Shown one piece after another: positions 8,882 through 15,711 of a stretch of 29,475 nucleotides of DNA. How positions within the stretch are numbered: position 1 is the stretch's first letter; every line of letters starts with the position of its first letter. This DNA is from Deltaproteobacteria bacterium. GTDB lineage: Bacteria > Desulfobacterota > DSM-4660 > Desulfatiglandales > HGW-15. Location of the stretch: contig JAFGDF010000108.1 in the NCBI GenBank assembly GCA_016932235.1, positions 1 through 29,475 on the forward strand, read 5' to 3'. The notes beneath the pieces were generated by a model. That model was not told where the DNA came from, did no database searches, and was given only the letters and a program-made list of their open reading frames with translations. The position numbers were made by a program, and so were the translations under genes.

Positions 8882-9124
8882 CTATTCTCTTCTGCATGCC
8901 CCGCCATCGGAACATGGAGGTTTTTCACATCGTTCATCGCGGCCGCAGCAAGTTCGGCCCGACATGCGCCCGGACGACTGTAACGTAAAAGAAGAAGCGG
9001 AAAGTACCCTGCTCATGACAGATGCACCACACTCCTTGCACTGGATTCTTTCATCTTCTCCCTTGCCTACCAGATACTCTGATATAGTCCCGCAGGTTTC
9101 GCATTGATATTCGTATATCGGCAT
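8882..9124 (-). CDS. FmdB-type zinc-ribbon protein
   Basis: This is an 80-residue protein. The N-terminal ~40 residues are a classic FmdB/CxxC zinc ribbon beginning MPIYEYQC, with Cys8-x2-Cys11 and Cys29-x2-Cys32. A Ser-rich linker follows, then a Cys-rich tail with a CC pair and three more Cys. FmdB was first noted as a putative regulator next to formylmethanofuran dehydrogenase genes, but its function is unproven. AAGGAGG lies upstream of the ATG at 9124. It is the last gene of the metallocluster assembly series on this strand. The Cys-rich tail could bind a further metal (inference). Confidence 0.85.
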   Translation of the reverse strand: MPIYEYQCETCGTISEYLVGKGEDERIQCKECGASVMSRVLSASSFTLQSSGRMSGRTCCGRDERCEKPPCSDGGACRRE

Positions 9125-9181
9125 CCTGGTCCTCCTTGCCTTTCAATGCCTTGGTTTATGATTAAATTATTATTTCGCCTG

Positions 9182-9463
9182 TCAAAACATATCATCCAGC
9201 CCGCTTTTATCAATCTTAAACCAGACCCTGCATAATTTCTCTCCGCCCTCATCGAAACACTTGAAGCCTCTTGAATCCACCTCTTCCACCTGTACTTCCC
9301 CCAATTCCTTGAACTGTTTTAGCCAGTTGTTACAGTGCTCTCCGCCACCGAAATAGACCTTTTGCCACCTGTTTCCCATTTCATCAACCCTCTCCCGGAC
9401 AAGATCCTCTTCGGCCATTCTCTCCTGGACTGTTTTTTCCTGGTTATCCTGATTCGCGTCCAT
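9182..9463 (-). CDS. Small acidic conserved-looking protein of unknown function
   Basis: I do not recognise a named domain. The product is about 93 residues and rich in Glu, with an N-terminal segment likely to be helical (TVQERMAEEDLVRERVDEMG). A compact second half holds three Cys (EHCNNW, GFKCFDE, EKLCRVWF) and several Trp. The frame opens with GTG at 9466 directly followed by ATG at 9463; the ATG is preferred. It lies between the FmdB-type and the glycine-rich zinc-ribbon genes with short gaps (57 and about 30 bases), so it is part of the metallocluster operon. An accessory role is inferred from position only. Confidence 0.75.
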   Translation of the reverse strand: MDANQDNQEKTVQERMAEEDLVRERVDEMGNRWQKVYFGGGEHCNNWLKQFKELGEVQVEEVDSRGFKCFDEGGEKLCRVWFKIDKSGLDDMF

Positions 9464-9494
9464 CACTTTCTCGTTTACGATGTATTTCGCACCG

Positions 9495-9728
9495 CTATTC
9501 CCGTATCATGGCTGTGCCGCACTTCGGGCATTTAAGCTCATAACAGGGATTCCTCAGCTGATGGCTGGATCGTTCACCACAATTGGGGCAAATGCAATAT
9601 CCTCCCGGACCGGCAGCAAAACCACCTCCGCGGCCTTGTCCGCTACCGCCCCGGCCCTGTCCTCTGCCTTTACCGGGCCCTCTTCCGGTACCCTGCCCTC
9701 CCGGACCTGTTCCGTCTCCTCTCGGCAT
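9495..9728 (-). CDS. Glycine/arginine-rich N-terminus plus zinc-ribbon protein (DUF5320-like)
   Basis: This is a 77-residue protein. Residues 1-43 are almost entirely Gly, Arg, Gln and Pro, starting MPRGDGTGPGGQG, which resembles the start of DUF5320 proteins found beside NifX-like and MinD-like genes. Residues 44-77 form a zinc ribbon with Cys47-x2-Cys50 and Cys67-x2-Cys70 plus extra Cys45 and Cys62. The low-complexity part may be disordered. It lies 47 bases downstream of a ferredoxin-MinD ATPase gene. A role in metal or cluster handling is inferred from the Cys pattern and neighbours. Confidence 0.8.
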   Translation of the reverse strand: MPRGDGTGPGGQGTGRGPGKGRGQGRGGSGQGRGGGFAAGPGGYCICPNCGERSSHQLRNPCYELKCPKCGTAMIRE

Positions 9729-9775
9729 TTTATCAACCTCCTCAAATCTTGATTATCGGTAAAACGGTGGATGCT

Positions 9776-10642
9776 TCATATCCCAAGGGCATTCTCGAGA
9801 TCTTTCCAGATCTTTTTGATCGATTCAGCGCCAATGGAATGCCCGTCATATTCAAAAATTGTCTGCCCCCTGACCATTGCCCTCGTAAAGACAGGATCGA
9901 ACGGTATTCGGCCCATCACCTTTATGTGGCTCTCTTTTGCAAAGACTTCTATGGCCTTTCCCTGTTCAGGATTGAGATCAAATTTGTTGACACATATCAT
10001 GGCCGGGACCTTGAAAAAGGCGGCCAGTTCTGCTACACGTTCCATATCGTGCCTTCCCGAAACCGTGGGTTCTGTCACAATAAGGACAGCCGTGGCCCCG
10101 CCGAGTGATGCAATCACGGGGCATCCTATTCCCGGAGGGCCGTCTGTGAGAAGTAAATCAAGGTTGCGTCCTTCCACAAGCTTTTTACCTTCTTGCCGGA
10201 TAAGTGTCACCAACTTGCCTGAGTTTTCCTCCGCAATGCCCAGCCGCGCGTGGGCCATCGGCCCAAAACGCGTCTCAGAAATAAACCATTCTCCGCATGT
10301 ATTCAGGGGAAAGTCAATTGCCTCTTCAGGACAAAAATAGTGACATACTCCGCAACCCTCACAGGCGATGTTATCCACGACAAAATCTTCGCTTATGGCG
10401 TTCCACCTGCACAGATCCCGGCAACGACCGCACCGGGTGCACTTATCCTGATTTATTACGGCAGTGTGTCCTGAATCAAAATCATGACGCTCCTTTATGT
10501 GCGGATCCATAATCAAATGGAGATCCGCCGCGTCAACATCCGCATCACAAAGCACCTTGTTCTTTGACAGGGATGCGAAGCTTGCCACTATGCTCGTTTT
10601 CCCTGTTCCACCCTTTCCGCTTATGACAACCAGTTCCCTCAT
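9776..10642 (-). CDS. MinD/NBP35-type ATPase with inserted two-cluster ferredoxin domain
   Basis: This 288-residue soluble ATPase has a deviant Walker A GKGGTGKT at 9-16. A 2[4Fe-4S] ferredoxin insert has Cys68, 71, 74, 78 and Cys94, 97, 100, 104. The DGPPGIGCPV switch region and the late base-contact motif CVNKFDLN follow. Paired ATPases of this architecture occur in ORP operons of Desulfovibrio and in many Desulfobacterota. They are thought to act in assembly or transfer of metal clusters. It lies 35 bases downstream of a close paralogue, with which it may form a heterodimer. The start at 10642 gives the usual short N-terminal strand before the P-loop. Confidence 0.92.
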   Translation of the reverse strand: MRELVVISGKGGTGKTSIVASFASLSKNKVLCDADVDAADLHLIMDPHIKERHDFDSGHTAVINQDKCTRCGRCRDLCRWNAISEDFVVDNIACEGCGVCHYFCPEEAIDFPLNTCGEWFISETRFGPMAHARLGIAEENSGKLVTLIRQEGKKLVEGRNLDLLLTDGPPGIGCPVIASLGGATAVLIVTEPTVSGRHDMERVAELAAFFKVPAMICVNKFDLNPEQGKAIEVFAKESHIKVMGRIPFDPVFTRAMVRGQTIFEYDGHSIGAESIKKIWKDLENALGI

Positions 10643-10677
10643 TTCAATCTATCCCGCTTTACGATTTTTGCTTCTGT

Positions 10678-11535
10678 TTAAGATCTTTCCAGTTCTTGAC
10701 GGGACACTATCCCTTCAATTTGATGAAACAAATCCTTGAATTTCTCCTTCCATTCGGGCATCGCCTCGACCAGCATCTCGCCCTTGGAATAAGACTCCGC
10801 AATTTTTCGATCAAAAGGAATCTCCATCAGAATAGGTATCCCTTCCTTTTCAGCAAACTCTCTTACCCGATCATCACCCATATCGGACCGGTTAATGATT
10901 AGCCCGCAGGGAATCCCGAGGATGTCCACCGCGCCTGCGGCAAGCTTAAGGTCATAAAGGCCGAACGGTGTCGGTTCCGTGACCAGCAATACAAAATCCG
11001 CCCCTCTCATGGAGGCGATCACAGGACAGGATGTGCCAGGAGGGGCATCAATGATGGTGATCATCCCCGGTCGCGTTTTTTCTCTGACTTTTCGGATAAG
11101 AGGGGGAGACATGGCCTCCCCTACTCTCAATCTGCCATGCACAAATTCCAGTCCGTTCCTGCGCCCCAATTCTATCACACCCAGTTCACGCCCCACCTCG
11201 GTAATAGCCTTCTCCGGGCACACCTCCATGCATCCTCCACAGCTATGACAGAGTTCATGGAAAGGCAAGACTGTTTCACCAATGACTACGATTGCATTGA
11301 ACTGACAGATCTCGCTGCACTTCCCGCAAAGGGTGCATTTTTCCATATCCACTTCGGGCACAGGGGTGGTTATAGTCTCAACCCTTTCAATCACCGGCCG
11401 GATAAAAAGATGAGAGTTTGGCTCCTCAACATCGCAGTCCAGTAGCTGAACCCCTGATTCAAGCGAAACGGTCAGATTGGTAGCCACCGTCGTCTTTCCA
11501 GTCCCGCCCTTTCCGCTTGCTATGCTTATTATCAT
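10678..11535 (-). CDS. MinD/NBP35-type ATPase with inserted two-cluster ferredoxin domain (paralogue)
   Basis: This is the partner of the next gene downstream. GKGGTGKT begins at residue 9 of the frame, and the ferredoxin insert has Cys68, 71, 74, 78 and Cys97, 100, 103, 107 (numbered from the TTG at 11538). The switch region is DAPPGTSCPV and the base-contact motif is IINRSDMG. The frame opens at a TTG, but AGGAG with a six-base spacer points to the ATG at 11535 as the real start. It follows an IscU-like scaffold by about 20 bases. A linked role in cluster delivery is likely by analogy with Mrp/NBP35 carriers. Electron input through the ferredoxin insert is inference. Confidence 0.92.
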   Translation of the reverse strand: MIISIASGKGGTGKTTVATNLTVSLESGVQLLDCDVEEPNSHLFIRPVIERVETITTPVPEVDMEKCTLCGKCSEICQFNAIVVIGETVLPFHELCHSCGGCMEVCPEKAITEVGRELGVIELGRRNGLEFVHGRLRVGEAMSPPLIRKVREKTRPGMITIIDAPPGTSCPVIASMRGADFVLLVTEPTPFGLYDLKLAAGAVDILGIPCGLIINRSDMGDDRVREFAEKEGIPILMEIPFDRKIAESYSKGEMLVEAMPEWKEKFKDLFHQIEGIVSRQELERS

Positions 11536-11555
11536 CAATGACTCCTAATTCTCTA

Positions 11556-12002
11556 TTATGTATTACTTTTTTCGAGCTGTCTTCTCATATGATCATCGAG
11601 AGCTCCCTGAAGCGTTTCCGCTGCAAGAAAAGCACAGTGCTGATTCTCCTCTGGCAGGCCACTCAGAACATCAAGGATCATTTCTCCTGTAATTTCAGCA
11701 AGTTCATCAGGATTCCTCCCATGGGCCAGCTCGGCAGCGATGGAACCGCAAACTATGCTGGGACCGCATCCATCGGTTTGAAATGACGCCTCTTTCACCC
11801 TGTCTCTCTCAAATCTAAGAAAAATTTCCATCGTATCGCCGCAAGCCCCAGTGACACGGGCATACCCATCAGGATCGGACATCACGCCTATGAACAGAGG
11901 CTTAAGCCATCTATCAAAAGCTACCTGCCCATATGCCTTCCTTGTCTCTCTATAAATCTGATCCTGTAACTCTCTGGCAAAATCATCAAATTCGTCATAC
12001 AT
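11556..12002 (-). CDS. IscU/NifU-like iron-sulfur cluster scaffold (copy 1)
   Basis: This 148-residue protein has the three scaffold Cys of the IscU fold in order: GACGD, then TDGCG, then the QHCAFLAAETL helix. The Asp after the first Cys, important for cluster release in IscU, is present. An extra Cys (IVCGS) follows the second ligand. The N-terminus has an additional helix (about 1-30). No cysteine desulfurase is in the window, so sulfur supply must come from elsewhere. It lies between a NifX-like gene and the ferredoxin-MinD pair. The ATG at 12002 has a weak ribosome site, which may mean coupling to upstream translation. Confidence 0.9.
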   Translation of the reverse strand: MYDEFDDFARELQDQIYRETRKAYGQVAFDRWLKPLFIGVMSDPDGYARVTGACGDTMEIFLRFERDRVKEASFQTDGCGPSIVCGSIAAELAHGRNPDELAEITGEMILDVLSGLPEENQHCAFLAAETLQGALDDHMRRQLEKSNT

Positions 12003-12072
12003 TGAGCGTTACTCACTATCTATTAATTCAAAAGTTCTCTTAGTCTTGATTCGATTCAGCTTGCTCTTGCCT

Positions 12073-12139
12073 TTATTCCGCCTGCTCCCTTAAGCGGTGG
12101 AGCTCTTCTTTTCGGGATATGAGATCCTTCTCTAGCTCA
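12073..12139 (-). pseudogene. Out-of-frame coiled-coil tail after the NifX-like gene
   Basis: Just after the NifX-like stop, the +1-shifted frame stays open to a TAA at 12073-12075. It encodes a charged, heptad-like helix (NELEKDLISRKEEL followed by HRLREQAE). Tails of this kind follow Gly-rich stretches in related NifX/DUF5320-type proteins, so this looks like the original C-terminus cut off by a one-base frame change. A sequencing error, a real mutation or programmed frameshifting are all possible. There is no separate start or ribosome site for it. Confidence 0.45.
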
Positions 12140-12580
12140 TTATCTATTCCTGCCGCGTCCCATACCTTTTCCGCGGCCCATCCCTCCGCCGCCCATACCG
12201 CGACCTATTCCAAAATGGCTTTCTACGTTCGGACCGGAGTCAGCACTAATCTCTCCCCTTCTGAATCTTTCAACCGCCTGCCGAACCTGTCCCTCTATCC
12301 CGGTTATCACCTTAATACCGGAAGCTCCGAATGTACGGAACGCATTGGGACCACAATTACCGGTCAAGACAAATAATACGCCCTTGTCAGCCATTAACTG
12401 GGCTGACTGTATGCCCGCACCGCCTCCAAGGGAGACATTGGGATTCGGAATTGCCTCGAATTCCAAGGTCTCCGGATCGATGATTAAGAAGTAAGGGCAA
12501 CGCCCGAAGCGGGGTTCAACAACATCATCGAGCGTCGGTCCGGTGCTGCTAACTGCGATTTTCATCTTATTATTTGACAT
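12140..12580 (-). CDS. NifX/NifB-like dinitrogenase FeMo-cofactor domain protein with Gly-rich tail
   Basis: This 146-residue protein is a single Di-Nase_FeMo-co-type domain: IAVSSTG at the start, VEPRFGRCPYFLIID, the central LTGNCGPNAF loop, and GIKVITG. Family members bind Fe-S or Mo-Fe-S cofactor precursors; the ORP of Desulfovibrio is a single-domain member carrying a Mo-Cu-sulfide cluster. A GRGMGGGG/GRGKGMGRG tail follows, and the frame then stops abruptly while another frame continues with a helical tail. It overlaps the upstream scaffold gene by 11 bases. AGGAGG precedes the ATG at 12580. It is the best candidate in this window for an ORP-type cofactor carrier (inference). Confidence 0.9.
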   Translation of the reverse strand: MSNNKMKIAVSSTGPTLDDVVEPRFGRCPYFLIIDPETLEFEAIPNPNVSLGGGAGIQSAQLMADKGVLFVLTGNCGPNAFRTFGASGIKVITGIEGQVRQAVERFRRGEISADSGPNVESHFGIGRGMGGGGMGRGKGMGRGRNR

Positions 12581-13040
12581 TATTTTCCTCCTGTTTTGGC
12601 TTGGTCAATGCAGTTTGTCTGACCATATAATCGTTGAGAGCTTCCTGGAGAGTCTCCGCAGCAAGAAAGGCGCAATGGGCCTCCTCTTCCGGGAAACTCC
12701 CCACAATTTCCATGAGACTATCACCAGTAATTTCCAGAACCTCCTCAGGACTTTTCCCGATAGCCATTTCGGCGGCAAAAGAACCGCAAACCGTAATGGC
12801 GGCACATCCGTCTGTCTGGAACGCGGCCTGTGCCACATGTCCCCTGTTAAACTTCAGACTGATCTCAATTGTTTCCCCGCACTTGCCGGTAAGGCGTGCA
12901 TGGCCGTCAGGATGCTCTATGCTTCCCCTGTATATCGGATTCCTCCATCGTTCATAAGCCGAGGGGCTGAAAAAATCTTCTTCCTCCTTAAGCATTTTGC
13001 CTTTCAGTTCGAGCTTATCGCGACTATTTTTCTTCCTCAT
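12570..13040 (-). CDS. IscU/NifU-like iron-sulfur cluster scaffold (copy 2)
   Basis: This 156-residue paralogue of the scaffold at 11556-12002 has its three key Cys in GKCGE, TDGCA and the AHCAFLAAETL helix. It differs at positions next to the ligands: Glu instead of Asp after the first Cys, and Ala instead of Gly after the second. It also keeps the extra Cys in TVCGS. The N-terminal ~30 residues are very basic and acidic, unlike copy 1. Its stop overlaps the NifX-like start, so the two are probably translationally coupled. A GAGG sequence lies upstream of the ATG at 13040. Confidence 0.9.
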   Translation of the reverse strand: MRKKNSRDKLELKGKMLKEEEDFFSPSAYERWRNPIYRGSIEHPDGHARLTGKCGETIEISLKFNRGHVAQAAFQTDGCAAITVCGSFAAEMAIGKSPEEVLEITGDSLMEIVGSFPEEEAHCAFLAAETLQEALNDYMVRQTALTKPKQEENNVK

Positions 13041-13182
13041 TTGGTTTCTACCTCATTAAAAAATCTTCCACAAACCTCCCCCTGCTGGGGTAAATTTCCT
13101 CAAGCAAGAAAGGATCATGAAAGTCCGATTGAAATAATCCATCAAGGTTTTAAGGACTGGACGTTATTTCCTTTAAGCTCCA

Positions 13183-14436
13183 TTAATGATCACACGCGTT
13201 TTCCCCTGTCACCAATAAGCCTGCAAGATACTGGTTGACAAGCGATTCCGGCGGATCCATGGTCGCGCCTGTGATAACCCTGATTCCATTTTCCACAAAA
13301 AGCTGTTGAGCCCTGGATCCCATCCCTCCGGCTATTATTACATTGGCGCCCAGATCATGAAGCCATCTGGGCAAAACCCCGGGCTCATGCGTAGGGGGCG
13401 TATGCATCACCTTGCCATTGATCTTTCCAGCCTCGGTCTCAACCAAGGCAAACTGCTCACAATGTCCGAAATGGGAACAAAGCTTCCCTTCCATCAGAGG
13501 AATAGCGAATATGATTTTATCCTCATGACCTGCCTTTGGAGCCGCCGAAACCGATTTCCCGTCGCTTTGTTCATGCGAAACATCACGCCCGACCCGCTCC
13601 TTGGTCAATTCAATCACATTATCCACCATTAGGTTAAAGGCTTTATTGAATGGCAAGCGATCACTGTTCAGGTCGGCAACATTCCCCGTATCTCCTTGCT
13701 TGACGATCTCGGGCTCAATAGGCAATTTCCCCAGGAGAGTCAGATTCTCCCTCTGGGCCAGTATTTCGCCACCACGGGTTCCAAAGAGTTCTATTTCCTT
13801 TCCGCAGTGCGGACAAAGCAACCCGCTCATGTTCTCCACTATCCCTAGTATCTTCATATTAACCTGACGACAAAAATTGATGGACTTCCTTACATCAGCG
13901 AGGGAGACCTCCTGCGGTGTCGTTACAATAATCGCTTTTGCGTCGGGTATCGTTTGCGCGACTGTCAAGGGTTCGTCCCCTGTACCCGGAGGGGAATCAA
14001 CAATGAGATAATCAAGGCGGGGCCATTCCATATCCGAGATGAACTGACGTATTACACCTATTTTTAGAGGTCCCCTCCATATGGTTGCTGCGTCTTTATT
14101 CTCTCCCAGAAGAGTCTCGATAGATATGACCTGCAGATTTGGAGAGAAAAGAACGGGTATCGCTTTTCCTGAATGCGAAGACGGTTGGATGTCTCCTTTT
14201 AATCCCAGCATCCTGGGGATACTCGGACCGTGGAGATCGACATCCATAAGTCCGACGCTGAATCCTCTGTCAGCAAGAATCACTGCCATGTAGGCGGCTA
14301 CACTGCTTTTGCCCACACCTCCTTTACCGCTCATCACAAGGATCTTGTGTTTGATGTGGCTCAAGGTTTCCCTGATCTCCGCATCCTGTATTCTATGCTT
14401 TTCATCCCTACTTACATCTTGGTTATTTGTTGCCAT
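13183..14436 (-). CDS. MrpORP-type ATPase: Mrp/NBP35 carrier fused to a C-terminal NifX-like domain
   Basis: The ~417-residue protein has two parts. The first is an Mrp/NBP35 P-loop ATPase with GKGGVGKSS, the DVDLHGPSIPRMLG switch, DSPPGTGDEP, and the CPHCGKE motif (CxxC) that binds a bridging [4Fe-4S] cluster in Mrp homodimers. The second, about the last 115 residues, is a Di-Nase_FeMo-co-type domain starting IIFAIPLMEGKLCSHFGHC and ending near GVRVITG-like GIRVITGA. This fusion is the hallmark of MrpORP, described in Desulfovibrio alongside ORP genes. The frame is open to an ATG at 14454. GGAGG at 14448-14452 lies inside that longer version, so the ATG at 14436 is preferred, though its spacer is long (11 bases). 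Confidence 0.92.
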   Translation of the reverse strand: MATNNQDVSRDEKHRIQDAEIRETLSHIKHKILVMSGKGGVGKSSVAAYMAVILADRGFSVGLMDVDLHGPSIPRMLGLKGDIQPSSHSGKAIPVLFSPNLQVISIETLLGENKDAATIWRGPLKIGVIRQFISDMEWPRLDYLIVDSPPGTGDEPLTVAQTIPDAKAIIVTTPQEVSLADVRKSINFCRQVNMKILGIVENMSGLLCPHCGKEIELFGTRGGEILAQRENLTLLGKLPIEPEIVKQGDTGNVADLNSDRLPFNKAFNLMVDNVIELTKERVGRDVSHEQSDGKSVSAAPKAGHEDKIIFAIPLMEGKLCSHFGHCEQFALVETEAGKINGKVMHTPPTHEPGVLPRWLHDLGANVIIAGGMGSRAQQLFVENGIRVITGATMDPPESLVNQYLAGLLVTGENACDH

Positions 14437-14485
14437 AAAACTATAGTCCTCCATTCCATATTATTTTTTTCTCCCTTTCGATTCT

Positions 14486-14824
14486 TTACTTGGGGCATCC
14501 TGTCACCATAAATTTTCGACAGTTCAGGGAATCCTCAAGATATGCATTCAAAACCTCCTCCGCCTCCCCGCAGATAAACGATATTAGCTGAATTCCATAC
14601 CCTTGCAAAAGGCCGGCGAAGAAATCTGATATGGCGCCGCAGATCAAAATCTCCACGCCGAAATCAGAAAGCCTTCTGGCACGGTAGAATACTGACTCCA
14701 CATCGAAAAACTCAGTGCGCCTGTTACAAACGATTCCATTTTCAACATCCACGACAAGCAACTGCCTCGTCAAGTCAGCCACAGGAGAAATCCTGTTTTC
14801 CCAGACTGTCAGAACTACCTTCAT
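14486..14824 (-). CDS. Small NifX/ORP-like protein, first gene of the operon
   Basis: This 112-residue protein resembles a single Di-Nase_FeMo-co domain: MKVVLTVWENRISPVADLTRQLLVVDVE at the start (given here in outline), then GVEILICGAISDFFAGLLQGYGI, then a Cys-containing end. The usual mid-domain HFG motif is absent, so it is a divergent member and possibly a partner or chaperone rather than a cofactor carrier. It is the most upstream gene of the assembly cluster. Its start lies about 19 bases after the transcription start predicted from a strong sigma-54 promoter. Thirty bases or so separate it from the MrpORP gene. Confidence 0.82.
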   Translation of the reverse strand: MKVVLTVWENRISPVADLTRQLLVVDVENGIVCNRRTEFFDVESVFYRARRLSDFGVEILICGAISDFFAGLLQGYGIQLISFICGEAEEVLNAYLEDSLNCRKFMVTGCPK

Positions 14825-14854
14825 CGCCCTTTAACCCCCATATCGCATGGAAAG

Positions 14855-14869
14855 GCAAGATCGGTGCCA
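14855..14869 (-). promoter_or_regulatory. Sigma-54 (-24/-12) promoter of the metallocluster operon
   Basis: Read on the minus strand, the site is TGGCAC-CGATC-TTGC. It has the invariant GG and GC doublets at the required spacing and is followed by C and a T-rich run. Transcription would begin near 14843, about 19 bases before the first ATG. ORP operons in Desulfovibrio are sigma-54 dependent, which agrees. The activator gene is not in this window. Confidence 0.8.
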
Positions 14870-14908
14870 TAGATATAAGTTAACATTAAAAAATAAAAAT
14901 TTTAAACT

Positions 14909-14921
14909 TATCAACAGGTTA
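14909..14921 (+). promoter_or_regulatory. IHF-type bending site
   Basis: TATCAA-CAGG-TTA matches the IHF consensus WATCAA-N4-TTR at every defined position and has an A/T-tract on its 5' side (14887-14904). It lies between the sigma-54 promoter and the upstream palindromes, where a bend would bring an activator to the polymerase. Confidence 0.6.
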
Positions 14922-14945
14922 TCCAAGAAAAGGGGGAAGCAAGAG

Positions 14946-14964
14946 ACCGATAGGCGTTATCGGT
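14946..14964. promoter_or_regulatory. Perfect 7-bp inverted repeat in the sigma-54 control region
   Basis: ACCGATA and TATCGGT flank a 5-base centre. The repeat sits beside the tandem ATTGC-N4-ATGCAA sites and could be a second operator or a terminator-like hairpin. Its role is unknown. Confidence 0.4.
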
Positions 14965-15011
14965 ATTGCAATTATGCAAGATATTATATGATTGAAATTG
15001 CGTAAATGCAA
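14965..15011. promoter_or_regulatory. Twin upstream activator sites ATTGC-N4-ATGCAA
   Basis: Two copies of ATTGC-N4-ATGCAA occur at 14965-14979 and 14997-15011, exactly 32 bp apart (about three helical turns). The second is part of a 9-bp perfect inverted repeat (14993-15016). They centre about 129 and 161 bp upstream of the predicted start, a normal distance for sigma-54 enhancer-binding proteins. Confidence 0.65.
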
Positions 15012-15088
15012 TTTCATCTAATTGTCATGCTTTCATGCCCTTTTTCCAGGAGAGGGAAAAGACGGGATAAGTCAGGGCGGCAAAGATC

Positions 15089-15586
15089 CTAACATTCCGC
15101 GTATTTCTTCAGCTCCCCTGAAAGTATACGCAGATGCCCTTTTTCCTCTTCGATTAATTTGTCAATAAATTCTCTGCCTTTATCCTCTTCGATGGAATCT
15201 TTTATGAGCACGTAGAACAGTATGGATTCCTTTTCAAAATCAATTGCGAACTTGAGGGCTTCCTTTATATCCTTCACCTGCTCGAGTTTTTCTTCAACAG
15301 TAGCTTCTTTCTTGAAGATATTTATATCAGCCATCATCTTGAGGTAGGCCTCTGTTTCATTGTCCGGATCCCACGCCACCTGTTTCTTTGCAGAATCAGG
15401 AAGCTTCGCTTTCATGGAGATAAAAGCTTCTTTATGCTCCTGCTCCTGCCCGGCCAGATCATGAAAAAGTTTCCTGATTTCAGTGTTTTCCACCAATTCT
15501 CCGGCCCTCTCATAAAATAAACGGCCGTTTTCTTCAATCTTTATGGCCACCTCAAAAATTTCCATCGCGTTAAATCCCAGAATCAT
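15089..15586 (-). CDS. Rubrerythrin-like ferritin-fold diiron protein (no rubredoxin domain)
   Basis: This 165-residue four-helix-bundle protein has the two pseudo-repeats of a rubrerythrin diiron site: Glu19 and E48-x2-H51, then Glu118/Glu120 and E148-x2-H151. There is no C-terminal CxxC rubredoxin module, so it is an erythrin-type short form and not a full rubrerythrin. Such proteins reduce peroxide or hold iron in anaerobes. AAGGAG precedes the ATG at 15586; a second ATG seven codons in is possible. It has its own predicted promoter and is separated from the metallocluster operon by about 260 bases of control region. Confidence 0.88.
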   Translation of the reverse strand: MILGFNAMEIFEVAIKIEENGRLFYERAGELVENTEIRKLFHDLAGQEQEHKEAFISMKAKLPDSAKKQVAWDPDNETEAYLKMMADINIFKKEATVEEKLEQVKDIKEALKFAIDFEKESILFYVLIKDSIEEDKGREFIDKLIEEEKGHLRILSGELKKYAEC

Positions 15587-15639
15587 GGTTCTCTCCTTCC
15601 TGCGTTCTCTTAATATCTTAACATCATTTATCCACTATC

Positions 15640-15668
15640 AATCTAACTATAAATTGGATAAGAGTCAA
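15640..15668 (-). promoter_or_regulatory. Sigma-70-type promoter of the rubrerythrin-like gene
   Basis: TTGACT (15663-15668) and TAGATT (15640-15645) are separated by 17 bp on the minus strand, ending about 54 bases before the ATG at 15586. It lies in the gap after the ABC importer genes. Confidence 0.45.
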
Positions 15669-15711
15669 GAACCCAAAGGAGCTTGAAATCTGTCAAACTG
15701 GAAAGGAACCT

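Noticed and set aside
13079..13090. CCCC-TGCT-GGGG hairpin between the scaffold and MrpORP genes as a terminator
   Set aside because: Only four base pairs, and the T-run on the minus strand is about 20 bases away.
15050..15070. TTTTCC/GGAAAA hairpin after the rubrerythrin-like gene as a terminator
   Set aside because: Short AT-rich stem with no T-tract after it on the relevant strand.
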